A stretch of DNA of 64,000 nt from Vibrio sp. JC009 (GCF_029016485.1 NZ_CP092107.1:868001-932000), one strand, 5' to 3'. Numbered from the stretch's first letter, positions 28,662-37,871 are shown. Numbers and translations: made by a program. The notes: a model not told the origin generated them from the letters alone.

Positions 28662-29558
28662 TTATAGCCAAGCAGCTCCTCTCACACCGCTAGAGTCGCC
28701 ATGTTGTGCTTTTACTAATTTCGTATGAACGTGGTCTGAAAAAATATACTCACCCCAAATCTTAGGTACTTCGTCATAGATACTTTCCAGATTTGATAAC
28801 CCTCCCCCTAACACAATAATTTCAGGATCAATTAAGTTAATAACGGAGGCGAAAGCTCGAGCTAATTGATCATACAATCTGCTCATATGCGCCATCGCCT
28901 GATCATCACCGGCTTTCGCCAGATCGATAATTTCTTTAGCAGAAATCCTGCGCCCATATATCTCATAAAAATTGCGGGCAAATCCGGTACCTGAAATAAA
29001 GCTCTCCTGGCATCGGTATCTACCGCAATAACAGTCGTGGGCAGGGCCGTCTTCAACTCTATCCCAGTCAGGAAGCGGGTTGTGTCCCCATTCACCTGCT
29101 ATACGATTCACACCAGTAACTAATTGCCCATTAATAACAATGCCCCCACCACAACCAGTACCAAGAATGGCCGCAAAACATGAGCTTTCAGCCTCTTTAG
29201 CCGCACCATCTTTAAACTCAGACAGAGCCAGGCAGTCAGCATCGTTAGCAATCTTTACCGGCAAAGCAAAACGCTCTGCCATATCTGCTGCTAAGTTGTG
29301 ACCGTTCAGTACCTGACAATTGGCATTTTTGATTGTGTTGGTGTCCGGTGATATAGCTCCCGGACAACCAATACCAATACTGGATAGTGGCCCCACTTGG
29401 TTATCCGCACGCATAACTAACTCACTGAGCGCATCAATAAATGCTATATAGCTATCTGTGGGAGTGGCTATGCGTTCAACAAAACAGAGTTTTCCTTCGT
29501 CGTCTAAAACAACGACTTCGATCTTTGTTCCGCCAATATCAATTCCTGCGCGCATCAC
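28662..29558 (-). CDS. ROK-family sugar kinase, Mak-type (locus A)
   Basis: A 298-residue ROK kinase with the phosphate loop GIDIGGTKIE, the ROK zinc site (CYCGRYRCQESF) and GEWGHNPLP. Two traits match E. coli Mak (manno(fructo)kinase) rather than NanK: GEWGHNPLP with ESFISGTGF, and the C-terminus GDSSGVRGAAWL. NanK proteins instead show GPVCGCG and CVEAIASG, as the locus B kinase does. The gene follows nanA by 5 bases. If NanA here releases mannose from KDN, this enzyme would make mannose-6-phosphate. ManNAc or fructose remain possible substrates. Confidence 0.85.
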   Translation of the reverse strand: MMRAGIDIGGTKIEVVVLDDEGKLCFVERIATPTDSYIAFIDALSELVMRADNQVGPLSSIGIGCPGAISPDTNTIKNANCQVLNGHNLAADMAERFALPVKIANDADCLALSEFKDGAAKEAESSCFAAILGTGCGGGIVINGQLVTGVNRIAGEWGHNPLPDWDRVEDGPAHDCYCGRYRCQESFISGTGFARNFYEIYGRRISAKEIIDLAKAGDDQAMAHMSRLYDQLARAFASVINLIDPEIIVLGGGLSNLESIYDEVPKIWGEYIFSDHVHTKLVKAQHGDSSGVRGAAWL

Positions 29559-29563
29559 TTAAC

Positions 29564-30451
29564 CTATTTCTGTAGTAAGTCGAGTTCAAATAGCTGATCA
29601 AGTTTGCTTTCTTGCTCACGAGTCAACTGCTGCAGAGGTCTGCGAACACGATCATTAGCAATCACTTCCTGCTTTTTAAGGATATATTTCAGGCCCGGAA
29701 GAACACCTACATCACAAAGAACATCAATGACCCGGTTCGCTTTAAATTGCTCAGCTCGTGCCGTCTCTATGTCATTCTGTTTAAGAGCCTGAATAATATT
29801 GGCATAACGGTAACCCATGACATTGTATGTACTGCCTATACCACCTTTTGCGCCTGCCATTTGACCCGCTAAGAAAACTTCATCAAAACCGTTGAAAATG
29901 GTCTTTTCCTGATAAGCTGCAGCCAACTGTTCCATCTGATACATGTCACCAGAGGTCTGTTTTAGTGCAGCCACATTTTCAAGATTCATAAGCTTAGCGA
30001 TCTGCTCTGCACTCAGTTTCACACCACTCATCGCAGGGAAGTTATAAATGACCATTGGCAATCCATCCGCAGCTTCGATAATGCGCTGATAGTGCTCAAC
30101 TAACGCATCAAACCCAAATGGATAATAGAACGGAGTGACCGCTGATACGGCATCATAGCCGTTTGCTTTAGCGGAACTAGCCAGAGAGCAGCAGTCCATT
30201 GTGCGAATGCTGCCCACATGGGCAATCATTTTCATTCCTTCCACACCAGCATCCGCCGTTGCTTCAAGCACAGCTTTTCGCTCAGAAACATTCATCATGA
30301 AAGCTTCTGCCGTCGAACCGCCCACATATACACCGTCCAATTTTTGCTTCTGTGCATTTTTTATTAGCGCCTTAACACCATCAAAATCCACGGACTCATC
30401 GTTGTTGAACGGGGTTAGCGTTGCTGCATAAATACCATCTAGATGGCTCAT
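29564..30451 (-). CDS. nanA: N-acetylneuraminate-type lyase NanA (locus A)
   Basis: A 295-residue class I aldolase of the NanA/DapA superfamily, close to the E. coli NanA pattern: GVYVGGSTAEAF, VTPFYYPF, VIYNFPAMSGV (catalytic Tyr) and AALKQTSGD (Schiff-base Lys), with GGIGSTYNVMG. It cleaves a nonulosonate to pyruvate and a 6-carbon sugar: Neu5Ac gives ManNAc, KDN gives mannose. The start at 30451 has CAGGAG upstream. A strong NanR-like operator lies at 30476-30504. It belongs to a different subfamily from the second NanA at 44023, which argues against simple gene duplication. Confidence 0.92.
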   Translation of the reverse strand: MSHLDGIYAATLTPFNNDESVDFDGVKALIKNAQKQKLDGVYVGGSTAEAFMMNVSERKAVLEATADAGVEGMKMIAHVGSIRTMDCCSLASSAKANGYDAVSAVTPFYYPFGFDALVEHYQRIIEAADGLPMVIYNFPAMSGVKLSAEQIAKLMNLENVAALKQTSGDMYQMEQLAAAYQEKTIFNGFDEVFLAGQMAGAKGGIGSTYNVMGYRYANIIQALKQNDIETARAEQFKANRVIDVLCDVGVLPGLKYILKKQEVIANDRVRRPLQQLTREQESKLDQLFELDLLQK

Positions 30452-30475
30452 CTCATATTCTCCTGTCTTTAACAT

Positions 30476-30504
30476 CTGGTACAACTATACACCTGTTATA
30501 CCAG
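30476..30504. promoter_or_regulatory. NanR-like operator upstream of nanA
   Basis: CTGGTA (30476-30481) and TACCAG (30499-30504) face each other, and the right half reads CTGTTATACCAG, the reverse of CTGGTATAACAG. E. coli NanR (GntR family) binds GGTATA repeats. The site starts 25 bases before the nanA start codon, so binding would block transcription. Confidence 0.65.
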
Positions 30505-30589
30505 TACACCAGTATTGTTTGTAGAAAATACCCATTTGTTTTAATTGGATCACAGATCCTTAAGCCTGGATCGAATTTATAAGCCAAAA

Positions 30590-30622
30590 AAAACCGCCAG
30601 TGACTTCAGTCACTGGCGGTTT
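30590..30622 (-). terminator. terminator of the GntR-type nanR
   Basis: A near-perfect long stem: AAACCGCCAGTGAC (from 30591) pairs with GTCACTGGCGGTTT (to 30622) around a tiny loop. T runs follow on the minus strand. It isolates nanR from nanA, so nanA must start from its own promoter. Confidence 0.9.
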
Positions 30623-30653
30623 GGTTTTTATTGTAGGTTAAATAGCTGTGAAC

Positions 30654-31361
30654 TTAGCTGTAATAGGTCTCGTAAACGTTATCAAGATGATCTCTCAGTG
30701 CCTGTTCCGCTCTGTCTGGATCATGCGCTTTGATTGCCTCAAAAATTTCACTGTGGTGATTGTAGCTTGTCAACGCTAAGGCATGCGGATCTTTCACTGA
30801 AGCTCTCGCCGTGATCAACCAGTCGACCATAGCCTGATGTATCGAAAGAAATATTGGATTTTCAGGAATACTCGCTAGCATTCGGTGAAAAACAACATCT
30901 GTCTTACTAAATAACTCCGGACTGTTCATCGAGTTATAGTTGTTTTCCAGTGCAACTTTCAGAACCTCAATTTGTTCGTCGGTAGCATGTTCCGCCGCGT
31001 AGCGAACAAGGCTGGACTCGAAAAACTGCCTTAATTGCTCAAAATGCCTGACACCACCCGGTGAGTGCAAATAGTCTTTTGCCATACCAGACAGTTCAGC
31101 AATAATACTTTCTGGAGATGGTCTGCTTACCCGGGCACGTTCACCACTGGTTATCTTAACTAAACCTTTGCGACTTAACGCAGACAGAGCTTCACGGACG
31201 GAAGGTCTGCCTACATCAAACATAGCCATCATTTCTCGTTCAGAAGGCAACTGTTCTCCCTCAGCAAACTCGCCTTGTCGGATCATTAATTCCAGCTCTT
31301 CTTCTACAATCTCAGATAGTTTTCGTCTTGCGATTGGACGACGAGTCACCAGTGTTTTCAT
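30654..31361 (-). CDS. nanR: GntR/FadR-family regulator, NanR-like (locus A)
   Basis: A 235-residue regulator: an N-terminal winged helix ([41 protein letters not shown]) and a C-terminal all-helical FCD sensor domain with metal-binding His residues ([15 protein letters not shown]). E. coli NanR is of this type and responds to Neu5Ac. MKTLVTRRP at 31361 is the likely start (ribosome site AGTAGGT); a frame to 31421 is less likely. A palindromic operator-like sequence at 31401-31418 just upstream suggests autoregulation. It probably represses nanA-mak-siaPQM, tctCBA and the divergent chemoreceptor-manA unit. Confidence 0.9.
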   Translation of the reverse strand: MKTLVTRRPIARRKLSEIVEEELELMIRQGEFAEGEQLPSEREMMAMFDVGRPSVREALSALSRKGLVKITSGERARVSRPSPESIIAELSGMAKDYLHSPGGVRHFEQLRQFFESSLVRYAAEHATDEQIEVLKVALENNYNSMNSPELFSKTDVVFHRMLASIPENPIFLSIHQAMVDWLITARASVKDPHALALTSYNHHSEIFEAIKAHDPDRAEQALRDHLDNVYETYYS

Positions 31362-31400
31362 ATTACCTACTCTATACTTATCAATTAACCTATCTACATA

Positions 31401-31418
31401 GTACCTTAGTATACCAAC
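31401..31418. promoter_or_regulatory. NanR-like operator upstream of nanR
   Basis: GTACCTTAGTATACCAAC reads on the other strand as GTTGGTATACTAAGGTAC, with GGTATAC and GGTAC elements like the nanA operator. It is about 40 bases before the nanR start, which fits autoregulation. Confidence 0.5.
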
Positions 31419-31449
31419 CACTTCGCAACAGACAATCCCAGTGGCTGAT

Positions 31450-32976
31450 TTAATCCAGGCTCAACCTTTCATTCATCGCTCTTTTCCGGGTAATCAATGG
31501 GGAGGCAACCGTCTTTGTAATCATCCATAACCAAATTATCACTGTCAGACTACCAAGCGTGAACGAAACAGGTCGGTCAAAAAACGCCGTTAACTCTGAA
31601 CCGGATTTGACCACTGATGTAAGAAAGTTCTTTTCTAAAAGCGGCCCAAGAACCATACCTAATATTGCGGGCGCAACCGGGATTTTAGCGTAGATCATGA
31701 CCCAACCAACAATACCTGCAATAAGCATCACCATCACACCAAACCAGGAGTTATTGATAGCAAATGAACCCATCACGCAAAACAACAGGACAAGAGGTCC
31801 AAGTATAGGATATGGAACCTTAAGCAGCTTAGATGACACATTAATCATGCCAAAACCCAGGAAAAGTAACAGCAGGTTAGCAACAAAGAACACCCCAAAT
31901 GCTGCATATAAAACTTCAGGATGGTAAAGAAATAGAGTTGGCCCCGGAGCTAAATCTTTTAGATACAGTACACCGATTATAATGGCTGCACCGGAATCTC
32001 CCGGAATTCCAAACACTAAACTAGGGATCCAGCCTCCGGCAATACTTGAGTTATTCGCAGACGATGCTGAGGCAATACCCTCTTCAGAGCCATGACCATA
32101 TCGTTCCGGTTGTTTAGAGAATTTTTTTGCCAGTGCATAACTTATCCAGGCAGCAATATCAGCACCAGCACCAGGAATAGCCCCGATAATAGTACCCAAT
32201 AAACCACTACGGGTTATGCCTGCTTTCATGCGCCAGCACTTACGAAACAACTCTAACTTATTGCTTTTTACAATTTCATACTTAGAGGACTGAACAGAGG
32301 GCAAAGTTTTCTGAGTAACTACTTTCAACACCTCCGCTAATGCAAATACCCCGATCATAGCTGGAATAAAAGAGATTCCCCCCATCAGGTTTACATTATG
32401 AAAAGTAAACCTGGAGTAACCTGTTGTCTGATCAAGTCCGATGGAAGCTATAAATAAGCCAATCAACAAAGAACTAAATCCTTTCGCCGGGCTATCAGAA
32501 GCGACCAAAGTGGCACTACTTAAGCCTAAACAGGCTAACCAGAAATATTCATAGGAACTGAAGCTTAAAGCAAACTTTGCAAGCATTGGAGCGCCAAATG
32601 CCAGTATTACCACACTTATAAAACCGCCAATAACAGAAGCAATCAGCCCCAGACCAAGGGCATTATAAGCTTTACCTTTCTTTGTCAGAGCATGCGCATC
32701 ATCACAGTATGCCGCTGATGCTGGTGTGCCAGGGATTTTTAGTAATGCCCCCGGTATATCCCCGGCAAATATAGCCATAGTACCAGCAGAAGCCATAATG
32801 GCTAATGCCGGGATCGGTTCGAGAAAAAACGTAATCGGAACCATCAACGCCAACGTCATACTTGCCGTTAAACCTGGCATTGCTCCCATTACCAGACCGA
32901 AGGTCCCTCCACCGAGGATCGCCAAAAAGACTGCTGGTTGCAGCAGCAAAGCAGCAGCAGAATATATATTATCCAT
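31450..32976 (-). CDS. tctA: tripartite tricarboxylate transporter large subunit TctA
   Basis: A 508-residue membrane protein with about 11-12 helices and the TctA signatures near the start ([19 protein letters not shown]) and [20 protein letters not shown], plus a second repeat ([29 protein letters not shown]). It is the channel part of a TTT-family uptake system with TctB (12 bases upstream) and TctC. TTT systems carry carboxylates such as citrate and aromatic or sugar acids. Its position within a nonulosonate locus with NanR-like sites suggests an acidic sugar or a breakdown product as substrate. This is an inference. Confidence 0.93.
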   Translation of the reverse strand: MDNIYSAAALLLQPAVFLAILGGGTFGLVMGAMPGLTASMTLALMVPITFFLEPIPALAIMASAGTMAIFAGDIPGALLKIPGTPASAAYCDDAHALTKKGKAYNALGLGLIASVIGGFISVVILAFGAPMLAKFALSFSSYEYFWLACLGLSSATLVASDSPAKGFSSLLIGLFIASIGLDQTTGYSRFTFHNVNLMGGISFIPAMIGVFALAEVLKVVTQKTLPSVQSSKYEIVKSNKLELFRKCWRMKAGITRSGLLGTIIGAIPGAGADIAAWISYALAKKFSKQPERYGHGSEEGIASASSANNSSIAGGWIPSLVFGIPGDSGAAIIIGVLYLKDLAPGPTLFLYHPEVLYAAFGVFFVANLLLLFLGFGMINVSSKLLKVPYPILGPLVLLFCVMGSFAINNSWFGVMVMLIAGIVGWVMIYAKIPVAPAILGMVLGPLLEKNFLTSVVKSGSELTAFFDRPVSFTLGSLTVIIWLWMITKTVASPLITRKRAMNERLSLD

Positions 32977-32988
32977 GTTGAAACCTAA

Positions 32989-33483
32989 TTATTGAAAGAT
33001 TGTTCCGGTAGGAAGAGGAACCAACAGATATTCTGTGAATATCCAACTAAACAGAGCTACCGAAAAGCTAGCAATCAGAAAGCTCGATACTATCTTTCCT
33101 CTGCGCATTACAATCATTAGCAATGCTGTAACCAACGTTGAAACAAGAGCAAAACCTAATAGTTCTGCAAGCAGGATATTGCTCAATGGAACTAATAAAA
33201 CCAGAGCAAACAGCAAAATCTGATTAGCGCTTACACTAAGGGTTGATGGCGAATTAGATCTTTTGACCTTATAGAGGGTAAAGAGGTTTACGCTCAAGAT
33301 AAATAATCCACACGGAAATAGAATAGCAGCCACTAATGAAGGAAAAGTGCCCGGTCCTACCGGGTTACCCGGTAAAAGTGGAAACGACGAAGATGTTGTA
33401 TAAATATAAGTGGAGATTCCAATCATAGCCACACCCCAGATCATTTCAAAAAGGTTGTGGTTCTTATAGCCATTACTTGACAT
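32989..33483 (-). CDS. tctB: tripartite tricarboxylate transporter small subunit TctB
   Basis: A 164-residue protein with four hydrophobic helices (first: LFEMIWGVAMIGISTYIY), typical of the TctB/DUF1468 family. It pairs with TctA in the membrane. The N-terminal loop between helices 1 and 2 is PLLPGNPVGPGTFPS, a conserved family feature. It is separated from tctC by a hairpin, as the membrane subunits are in the two TRAP operons of this window. Confidence 0.9.
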   Translation of the reverse strand: MSSNGYKNHNLFEMIWGVAMIGISTYIYTTSSSFPLLPGNPVGPGTFPSLVAAILFPCGLFILSVNLFTLYKVKRSNSPSTLSVSANQILLFALVLLVPLSNILLAELLGFALVSTLVTALLMIVMRRGKIVSSFLIASFSVALFSWIFTEYLLVPLPTGTIFQ

Positions 33484-33502
33484 AGTACTTTCCTAAATAA
33501 AA

Positions 33503-33521
33503 GGGGAAGCAAACCTTCCCC
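33503..33521 (-). terminator. hairpin between tctC and tctB
   Basis: A 7-bp stem (GGGGAAG 33503-33509, CTTCCCC 33515-33521) with a 5-base loop is followed on the minus strand by TTTTATTT. It would end part of the transcripts after the binding-protein gene. Confidence 0.75.
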
Positions 33522-33531
33522 AGTTTTTCTA

Positions 33532-34497
33532 TTACTTAACGATTCCAGCAACCTTCATGGTTGTACCCATCGCTTTATCAACTGCTTCTAGTTCCTTAGC
33601 CCAGTTCTGACCACTGACCGGGAAAATGTTCAAACGACGCTTATTAGCAAAGGAGTGAATTTCCTTGCTGTTCTGAATTTTCTTAACCAGAGGCAATAAC
33701 TTATCTGTTACCTCTTTTGGCAGACCGGCAGGACCAGCCAGGCCATTCCAGGAACCAGAGTTCCACGAAATTTGAGCCGCTTCTTTTATAGTTGGAACAT
33801 CTGGATAGTATTCACTACGCTCTGGGGACATAACCACCAAAGGCTCGACTTCACCAGCCTGAATCATTGAATCAGACTCATTAATTGAAGTTGAAGTAAA
33901 ATCAACACCACCTGCAACCAGTTCTTGAAGTGCGGATGCCGCGCCTTCACTTGGAACCCATTTCACCGCATCCGGCTTAAGACCGGCGCTGTTCAGAAAA
34001 CCAGCCATGTTCAACTGCCAAACAGAACCATAACCGCCACCTGAAGCTTTGAGTTTTCCTGGGTTAGACTTAATAAAATCAAGAAGTTGCGATGTATCCT
34101 TAAACTTAGAACCTTTCTTTACCTGAATACCGCCAACAACACCGGCAAATTTGCCTAAAGGGGTATAGTTTTTATAAGTAAGCTCTGTCAGACCAGTCCA
34201 GTGCATCATCGTAATTTCTGCGGTGATCATACCTATCGTATAGCCATCCGGTTTTGCATTTGCGATTGCACTATGACCAATCACACCCTGACCACCAGTA
34301 CGATTAACAACATTAACCGGCACGCCTAGTTCTTCTGACAATGCCTTACCTACGATACGGGCAGTAGTATCAGTACCACCACCAGCACCCCAGGGAACAA
34401 TTAATGTAATCGGTTTCTCAGGCCAGGCTGCAGAAGCCGCTGATGAAATCATGCTGATGCTTAACGCGAGTCCAGACAGCAATAGTTTTTTAGACAT
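33532..34497 (-). CDS. tctC: TctC-type solute-binding protein
   Basis: A 321-residue periplasmic protein with signal peptide (ISMISSAASA) and the TctC/Bug family start AAWPEKPITLIVPWGAGGGTD, followed by NRTGGQGVIG. Bug proteins clamp carboxylates with backbone amides in the two GG-rich loops seen here. It is the first gene of the tctCBA unit, behind three NanR-like direct repeats (34596-34641) and divergent from a chemoreceptor gene. The ligand is unknown; a nonulosonate, or pyruvate- or acetate-type products, fits the setting. Confidence 0.92.
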   Translation of the reverse strand: MSKKLLLSGLALSISMISSAASAAWPEKPITLIVPWGAGGGTDTTARIVGKALSEELGVPVNVVNRTGGQGVIGHSAIANAKPDGYTIGMITAEITMMHWTGLTELTYKNYTPLGKFAGVVGGIQVKKGSKFKDTSQLLDFIKSNPGKLKASGGGYGSVWQLNMAGFLNSAGLKPDAVKWVPSEGAASALQELVAGGVDFTSTSINESDSMIQAGEVEPLVVMSPERSEYYPDVPTIKEAAQISWNSGSWNGLAGPAGLPKEVTDKLLPLVKKIQNSKEIHSFANKRRLNIFPVSGQNWAKELEAVDKAMGTTMKVAGIVK

Positions 34498-34595
34498 AGT
34501 TTTCCTCTGTATTTATTTCAGGTTACAGGCCGAAGCCAACACATTCCTCTGTGACCATTTTTCCCAAAGTCATCGATAAGAGGTGAAAAGATCAT

Positions 34596-34641
34596 ACTGT
34601 TATACCAGTGGTGTAACTGTGATACCGATCCTGTTATAAAC
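34596..34641. promoter_or_regulatory. three NanR-like direct repeats before tctC
   Basis: ACTGTTATACC (34596-34606), ACTGTGATACC (34616-34626) and CCTGTTATAAA (34630-34640) repeat in the same orientation. The first continues as ACTGTTATACCAGT, matching the nanA operator. They start about 100 bases upstream of tctC. Confidence 0.6.
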
Positions 34642-34778
34642 ATAAAGATCGTCACAAAGTAAGAGTGCACATTAAAAAATAACCAATTAAAATCTTTAAA
34701 TACAATCAGTTAGATGAACTGCAATAGTAAAAAGATCTTATAACAGACACTGGATTGTAAATTTTGCCAATGCTAGCA

Positions 34779-34797
34779 TGGTATAAACAGTAGACCA
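34779..34797. promoter_or_regulatory. NanR-like operator at the chemoreceptor start
   Basis: TGGTATAAACAGTAGACCA has TGGT and ACCA ends and the GGTATAA core seen upstream of nanA and tctC. It ends just before the ribosome site of the methyl-accepting protein. Confidence 0.5.
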
Positions 34798-34809
34798 AAG
34801 AGGTGTAAG

Positions 34810-36549
34810 TTGTTGAAATTATCATTCAGAAAAAAGATGTATTTGCTCCTGTCTGGCGTGATTACGCTTACAATAGGTGCCACGTACATGAGCGCAAACT
34901 TGATCTTTAGTACATATCTTGTTGAAACCAAAAACGAAGCTGTAATGAGAGAGCTCAAGTTAGTTCAGGACAAGATAGAGTCTGATATTAGTAATAAGCT
35001 AATAATGGCCAGTAGGATTGATTTTGGTGTTTTAGATATAGCCGGAATCTCTGAAGAACTCGGTTTTAAAAAAGTTTTTAAGGTGAATTACGATCTACTT
35101 TTTGGCACTGAAGGCGAAATTACCGACAAAAACACGACCCAGAAGTATATCGACATGCTCAAGGAGGCCGGCGACAAGGCTGCATTGTCTTCTGTATATT
35201 TTGATAACGATCTTCCTCTGATGAACCTGGTAGTTCCAAGGTTCAAGGGCATTGGCGATATTTTCGTGCTTGATCTTAGTGAGTTTCGGGAAGATTTGGA
35301 TGAGTACAAAACAGAGATAGCATCCTTCGAGCTTAGCGATAATCAAGGAAATATCGTCATATCTAACAAGGCTTCCGAAGAGCTTACCCCAATCACGAAA
35401 TCTGTAAGCTTTAGTGGCAACGAATGGATGCTTAGTGGGTATATTGATGAGTCGGTGATCAACCAACAAGTCAACACTTTAGTGGAAGAAGTCACTTTAG
35501 TCCTGGCCGGAACTGCATTGATTTTGATAATTCTCAGTATCTTACTCATTAACAAACTGTTCTCTCCGATAAAGCAACTCAGTGCTCTCACCCGCGCACT
35601 ATCCAGCGGAGATGCGGACTTAACCCAACGTCTTTGTATCAACTCCGGAGATGAATTTTCTTCGATCGCACAACATATAAATAAGTTTATCGAGCAGATT
35701 CAAAATCTAGTCCTCTCCGTTAAGCTGAGTAATACTGAGATTGACAATGAAACTGAGAAGCTAAAGCAGTTAATTAAAGCCAACCAGGAAATGACCAGAG
35801 AACATAGTGAAGAAACGAAAAAGATCGCAGGATCTATCGGAGAGTTAACCAGAACATCAGATAAATTAGTGCAAAATGCAACTGAAGCAACCGACCATTC
35901 ACAATTAATACTAACCAGAAGTAACGACTCTTCTGATAGTGTTGAGGAAGTAGTAAGCAGCGTTCTTACACTAAGTGAGGACATTGAACAAATGGCTGAC
36001 TCAGTAGCGGCTCGTACGGGCGAAACACAAGGAGTAACCGAACTGCTAAACACCATAGGCGGAATCTCAGAGCAAACAAACCTGCTTGCTTTAAATGCAG
36101 CAATAGAAGCAGCAAGAGCAGGTGAGCATGGACGCGGTTTTGCAGTTGTCGCCGATGAAGTCCGTACGCTTGCATCACATACTCAAAATACTGCAGCTAA
36201 AATCAATGATATTCTTAAACGTCTGGCTCAAGCCAATACCGAATTGTTAGACGACATGACAAAAACCAGAGCCAGTTGCGATAGCAGCGTATCAACCACT
36301 TCAACCGTCAACGATTCCCTCGAAGAAATGATTACGTCCATTCAACATATAGAAGGCCTAAACAGCTCAACATCGGATTCTGCAGAAGAGCAGCGTAGTG
36401 CGACACAACAGATATCTGACAGTATGGACTCTATTAGAGAAATGGTTTCCAAACTAAATCAACATGCTGAGCTAACAGCCGATACGATTAACACATTACT
36501 GACCACAAACCGGCAACTAAATAAAAATATAAGCATGTTCCGAATGTAG
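34810..36549 (+). CDS. methyl-accepting chemotaxis protein
   Basis: A 579-residue chemoreceptor: membrane helix (about 10-30), periplasmic sensor (about 30-225, CACHE-like spacing), second helix ([20 protein letters not shown]), HAMP, and a cytoplasmic signalling hairpin with the invariant tip [19 protein letters not shown]. The C-terminus has no CheR/CheB pentapeptide. The start is TTG (34810 or 34813) with AGAGG upstream. It lies divergent to tctC over NanR-like sites and 85 bases upstream of manA. A nonulosonate or one of its products is therefore a reasonable attractant; there is no direct evidence of ligand. Confidence 0.92.
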   Translation: MLKLSFRKKMYLLLSGVITLTIGATYMSANLIFSTYLVETKNEAVMRELKLVQDKIESDISNKLIMASRIDFGVLDIAGISEELGFKKVFKVNYDLLFGTEGEITDKNTTQKYIDMLKEAGDKAALSSVYFDNDLPLMNLVVPRFKGIGDIFVLDLSEFREDLDEYKTEIASFELSDNQGNIVISNKASEELTPITKSVSFSGNEWMLSGYIDESVINQQVNTLVEEVTLVLAGTALILIILSILLINKLFSPIKQLSALTRALSSGDADLTQRLCINSGDEFSSIAQHINKFIEQIQNLVLSVKLSNTEIDNETEKLKQLIKANQEMTREHSEETKKIAGSIGELTRTSDKLVQNATEATDHSQLILTRSNDSSDSVEEVVSSVLTLSEDIEQMADSVAARTGETQGVTELLNTIGGISEQTNLLALNAAIEAARAGEHGRGFAVVADEVRTLASHTQNTAAKINDILKRLAQANTELLDDMTKTRASCDSSVSTTSTVNDSLEEMITSIQHIEGLNSSTSDSAEEQRSATQQISDSMDSIREMVSKLNQHAELTADTINTLLTTNRQLNKNISMFRM

Positions 36550-36634
36550 ATAGTTCGGTAAAGCACTTTTTAGCTGTTCAACAGCTAAAGTGAAATCCTG
36601 TTACTTTATTTTTTATAAAATGCCAGAAGAAACT

Positions 36635-37834
36635 ATGACTAACGCAACTAATCAATACTTCTTCCCAATGCAGAATCTTATCCAGGATTATGCATGGGGA
36701 AGCCGCACCTCCATTAACGCCCTATTTGGTATCGAAAACTCAGATGACAAACCACAGGCTGAAATCTGGATGGGGGCACACCCAAATGGGAGTTCCAAGG
36801 TTGTGGATGGCAGTGAATCTCACCTGCTCTCCGATTTTATCAACCAAGATATTTCCAGGATCCTGGCTGTTAAAACCGCCACCCAGTTTGGTGAACTGCC
36901 ATACCTGTTTAAGATACTGGCAGCGCAGAGTCCTCTATCTATCCAAGTTCACCCTAGCAAAAAGCAAGCAGAACTTGGCTTTCAGAGAGAAGAAGAAGCG
37001 AAAATCCCACGCAACGATTCAAACCGCAGTTACAAAGATCCAAACCATAAACCTGAGCTGGTATACGCACTCACTGAATATCAAGCAATGAATGGCTTCC
37101 GTGTATTTTCAGAAATCCTAAAGTTAATTAAGCAGGTAAACGTAACCGCAATTACCGACCTGGTTAACACATTCGATACATCTACCAATGAAAAAGGCCT
37201 GGAAGAACTCTTTTCTGGCCTGCTTTCACTGGAAGGTGAAGTGAAAGAAAACGCTATTGCCGAACTGCTGGCCTACGCTGAAACTAATAAAGACAATGAT
37301 ACATTTGCCCTTATTCTGGAGCTGGCTGAACTTTACCCAAGTGACATAGGTGTATTTATGCCACTTATGCTGAACGTACTGACCCTTCAACCTGGTGAAG
37401 CCATGTTCCTGAATGCCTGTACCCCACACGCCTACCTGAAAGGCACCGGCCTTGAGATTATGGCAAATTCAGACAACGTGCTGCGTGCGGGACTGACACA
37501 CAAGTTCATAGACGTACATGAGCTAGTGGCATGCACCACCTTTCAGGAAAAGTCTGCAGATAGCCTGTTGACCCGGCCAATTGAAAAAGACGGTGGCCTG
37601 TTTTTCCCTGTGCCGGTTAATGACTTTAAATTTGCGGTATTTATGTCAGCAGACAACCTGCCTATACGAACTCAAAGTGCAGAGATCTTGCTGGCCATGG
37701 ATGCTGAGCTGACCTTAACTCATAGCGACGGAGAAAGTATCACTATCAGAAAAGGCGAATCTGTCTTTGTTCCGGCTTATACCAACGGATATCAGCTAAG
37801 CTCACAGGGCCGCGTAGCACGTGCCTTTAACTAA
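36635..37834 (+). CDS. manA: mannose-6-phosphate isomerase ManA
   Basis: A 399-residue class I phosphomannose isomerase (type I cupin): N-terminal YFFPMQNLIQDYAWGSRTSI, IQVHPSK (zinc ligands Gln and His), DPNHKPELVYAL (zinc Glu) and TPHAYLKGTGLEIMANSDN with the catalytic region. It interconverts mannose-6-P and fructose-6-P. The ATG at 36635 fits the family start; the frame is open to 36590. It follows the chemoreceptor gene on the same strand with no terminator between, so both may be co-transcribed from the NanR-like controlled promoter. This is the step needed if locus A yields mannose. Confidence 0.93.
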   Translation: MTNATNQYFFPMQNLIQDYAWGSRTSINALFGIENSDDKPQAEIWMGAHPNGSSKVVDGSESHLLSDFINQDISRILAVKTATQFGELPYLFKILAAQSPLSIQVHPSKKQAELGFQREEEAKIPRNDSNRSYKDPNHKPELVYALTEYQAMNGFRVFSEILKLIKQVNVTAITDLVNTFDTSTNEKGLEELFSGLLSLEGEVKENAIAELLAYAETNKDNDTFALILELAELYPSDIGVFMPLMLNVLTLQPGEAMFLNACTPHAYLKGTGLEIMANSDNVLRAGLTHKFIDVHELVACTTFQEKSADSLLTRPIEKDGGLFFPVPVNDFKFAVFMSADNLPIRTQSAEILLAMDAELTLTHSDGESITIRKGESVFVPAYTNGYQLSSQGRVARAFN

Positions 37835-37841
37835 AACACAA

Positions 37842-37871
37842 CCCTCTTATGTGAATGCACACATAAGAGGG
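37842..37871 (-). terminator. hairpin between manA and the 89-residue gene
   Basis: A perfect 12-bp stem (CCCTCTTATGTG 37842-37853, CACATAAGAGGG 37860-37871) with a 6-base loop. A T-rich tail is present only on the minus strand, so it mainly ends transcription of the small gene that stops at 37880, but it could also act after manA. Confidence 0.75.

Larger units (their letters stand above)
34498..34809. promoter_or_regulatory. divergent promoter region tctC / chemoreceptor
   Basis: 312 AT-rich bases between two divergent units. They hold three NanR-like elements next to tctC (34596-34641) and one right before the chemoreceptor start (34779-34797). Both directions could thus be under the locus A regulator. 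No gene is seen. Confidence 0.6.

Noticed and set aside
31450..34497. Reading TctCBA as a citrate system unrelated to its neighbours
   Set aside because: No TctDE two-component genes are adjacent and the promoter shares motifs with nanA; a citrate role cannot be excluded but is less supported.
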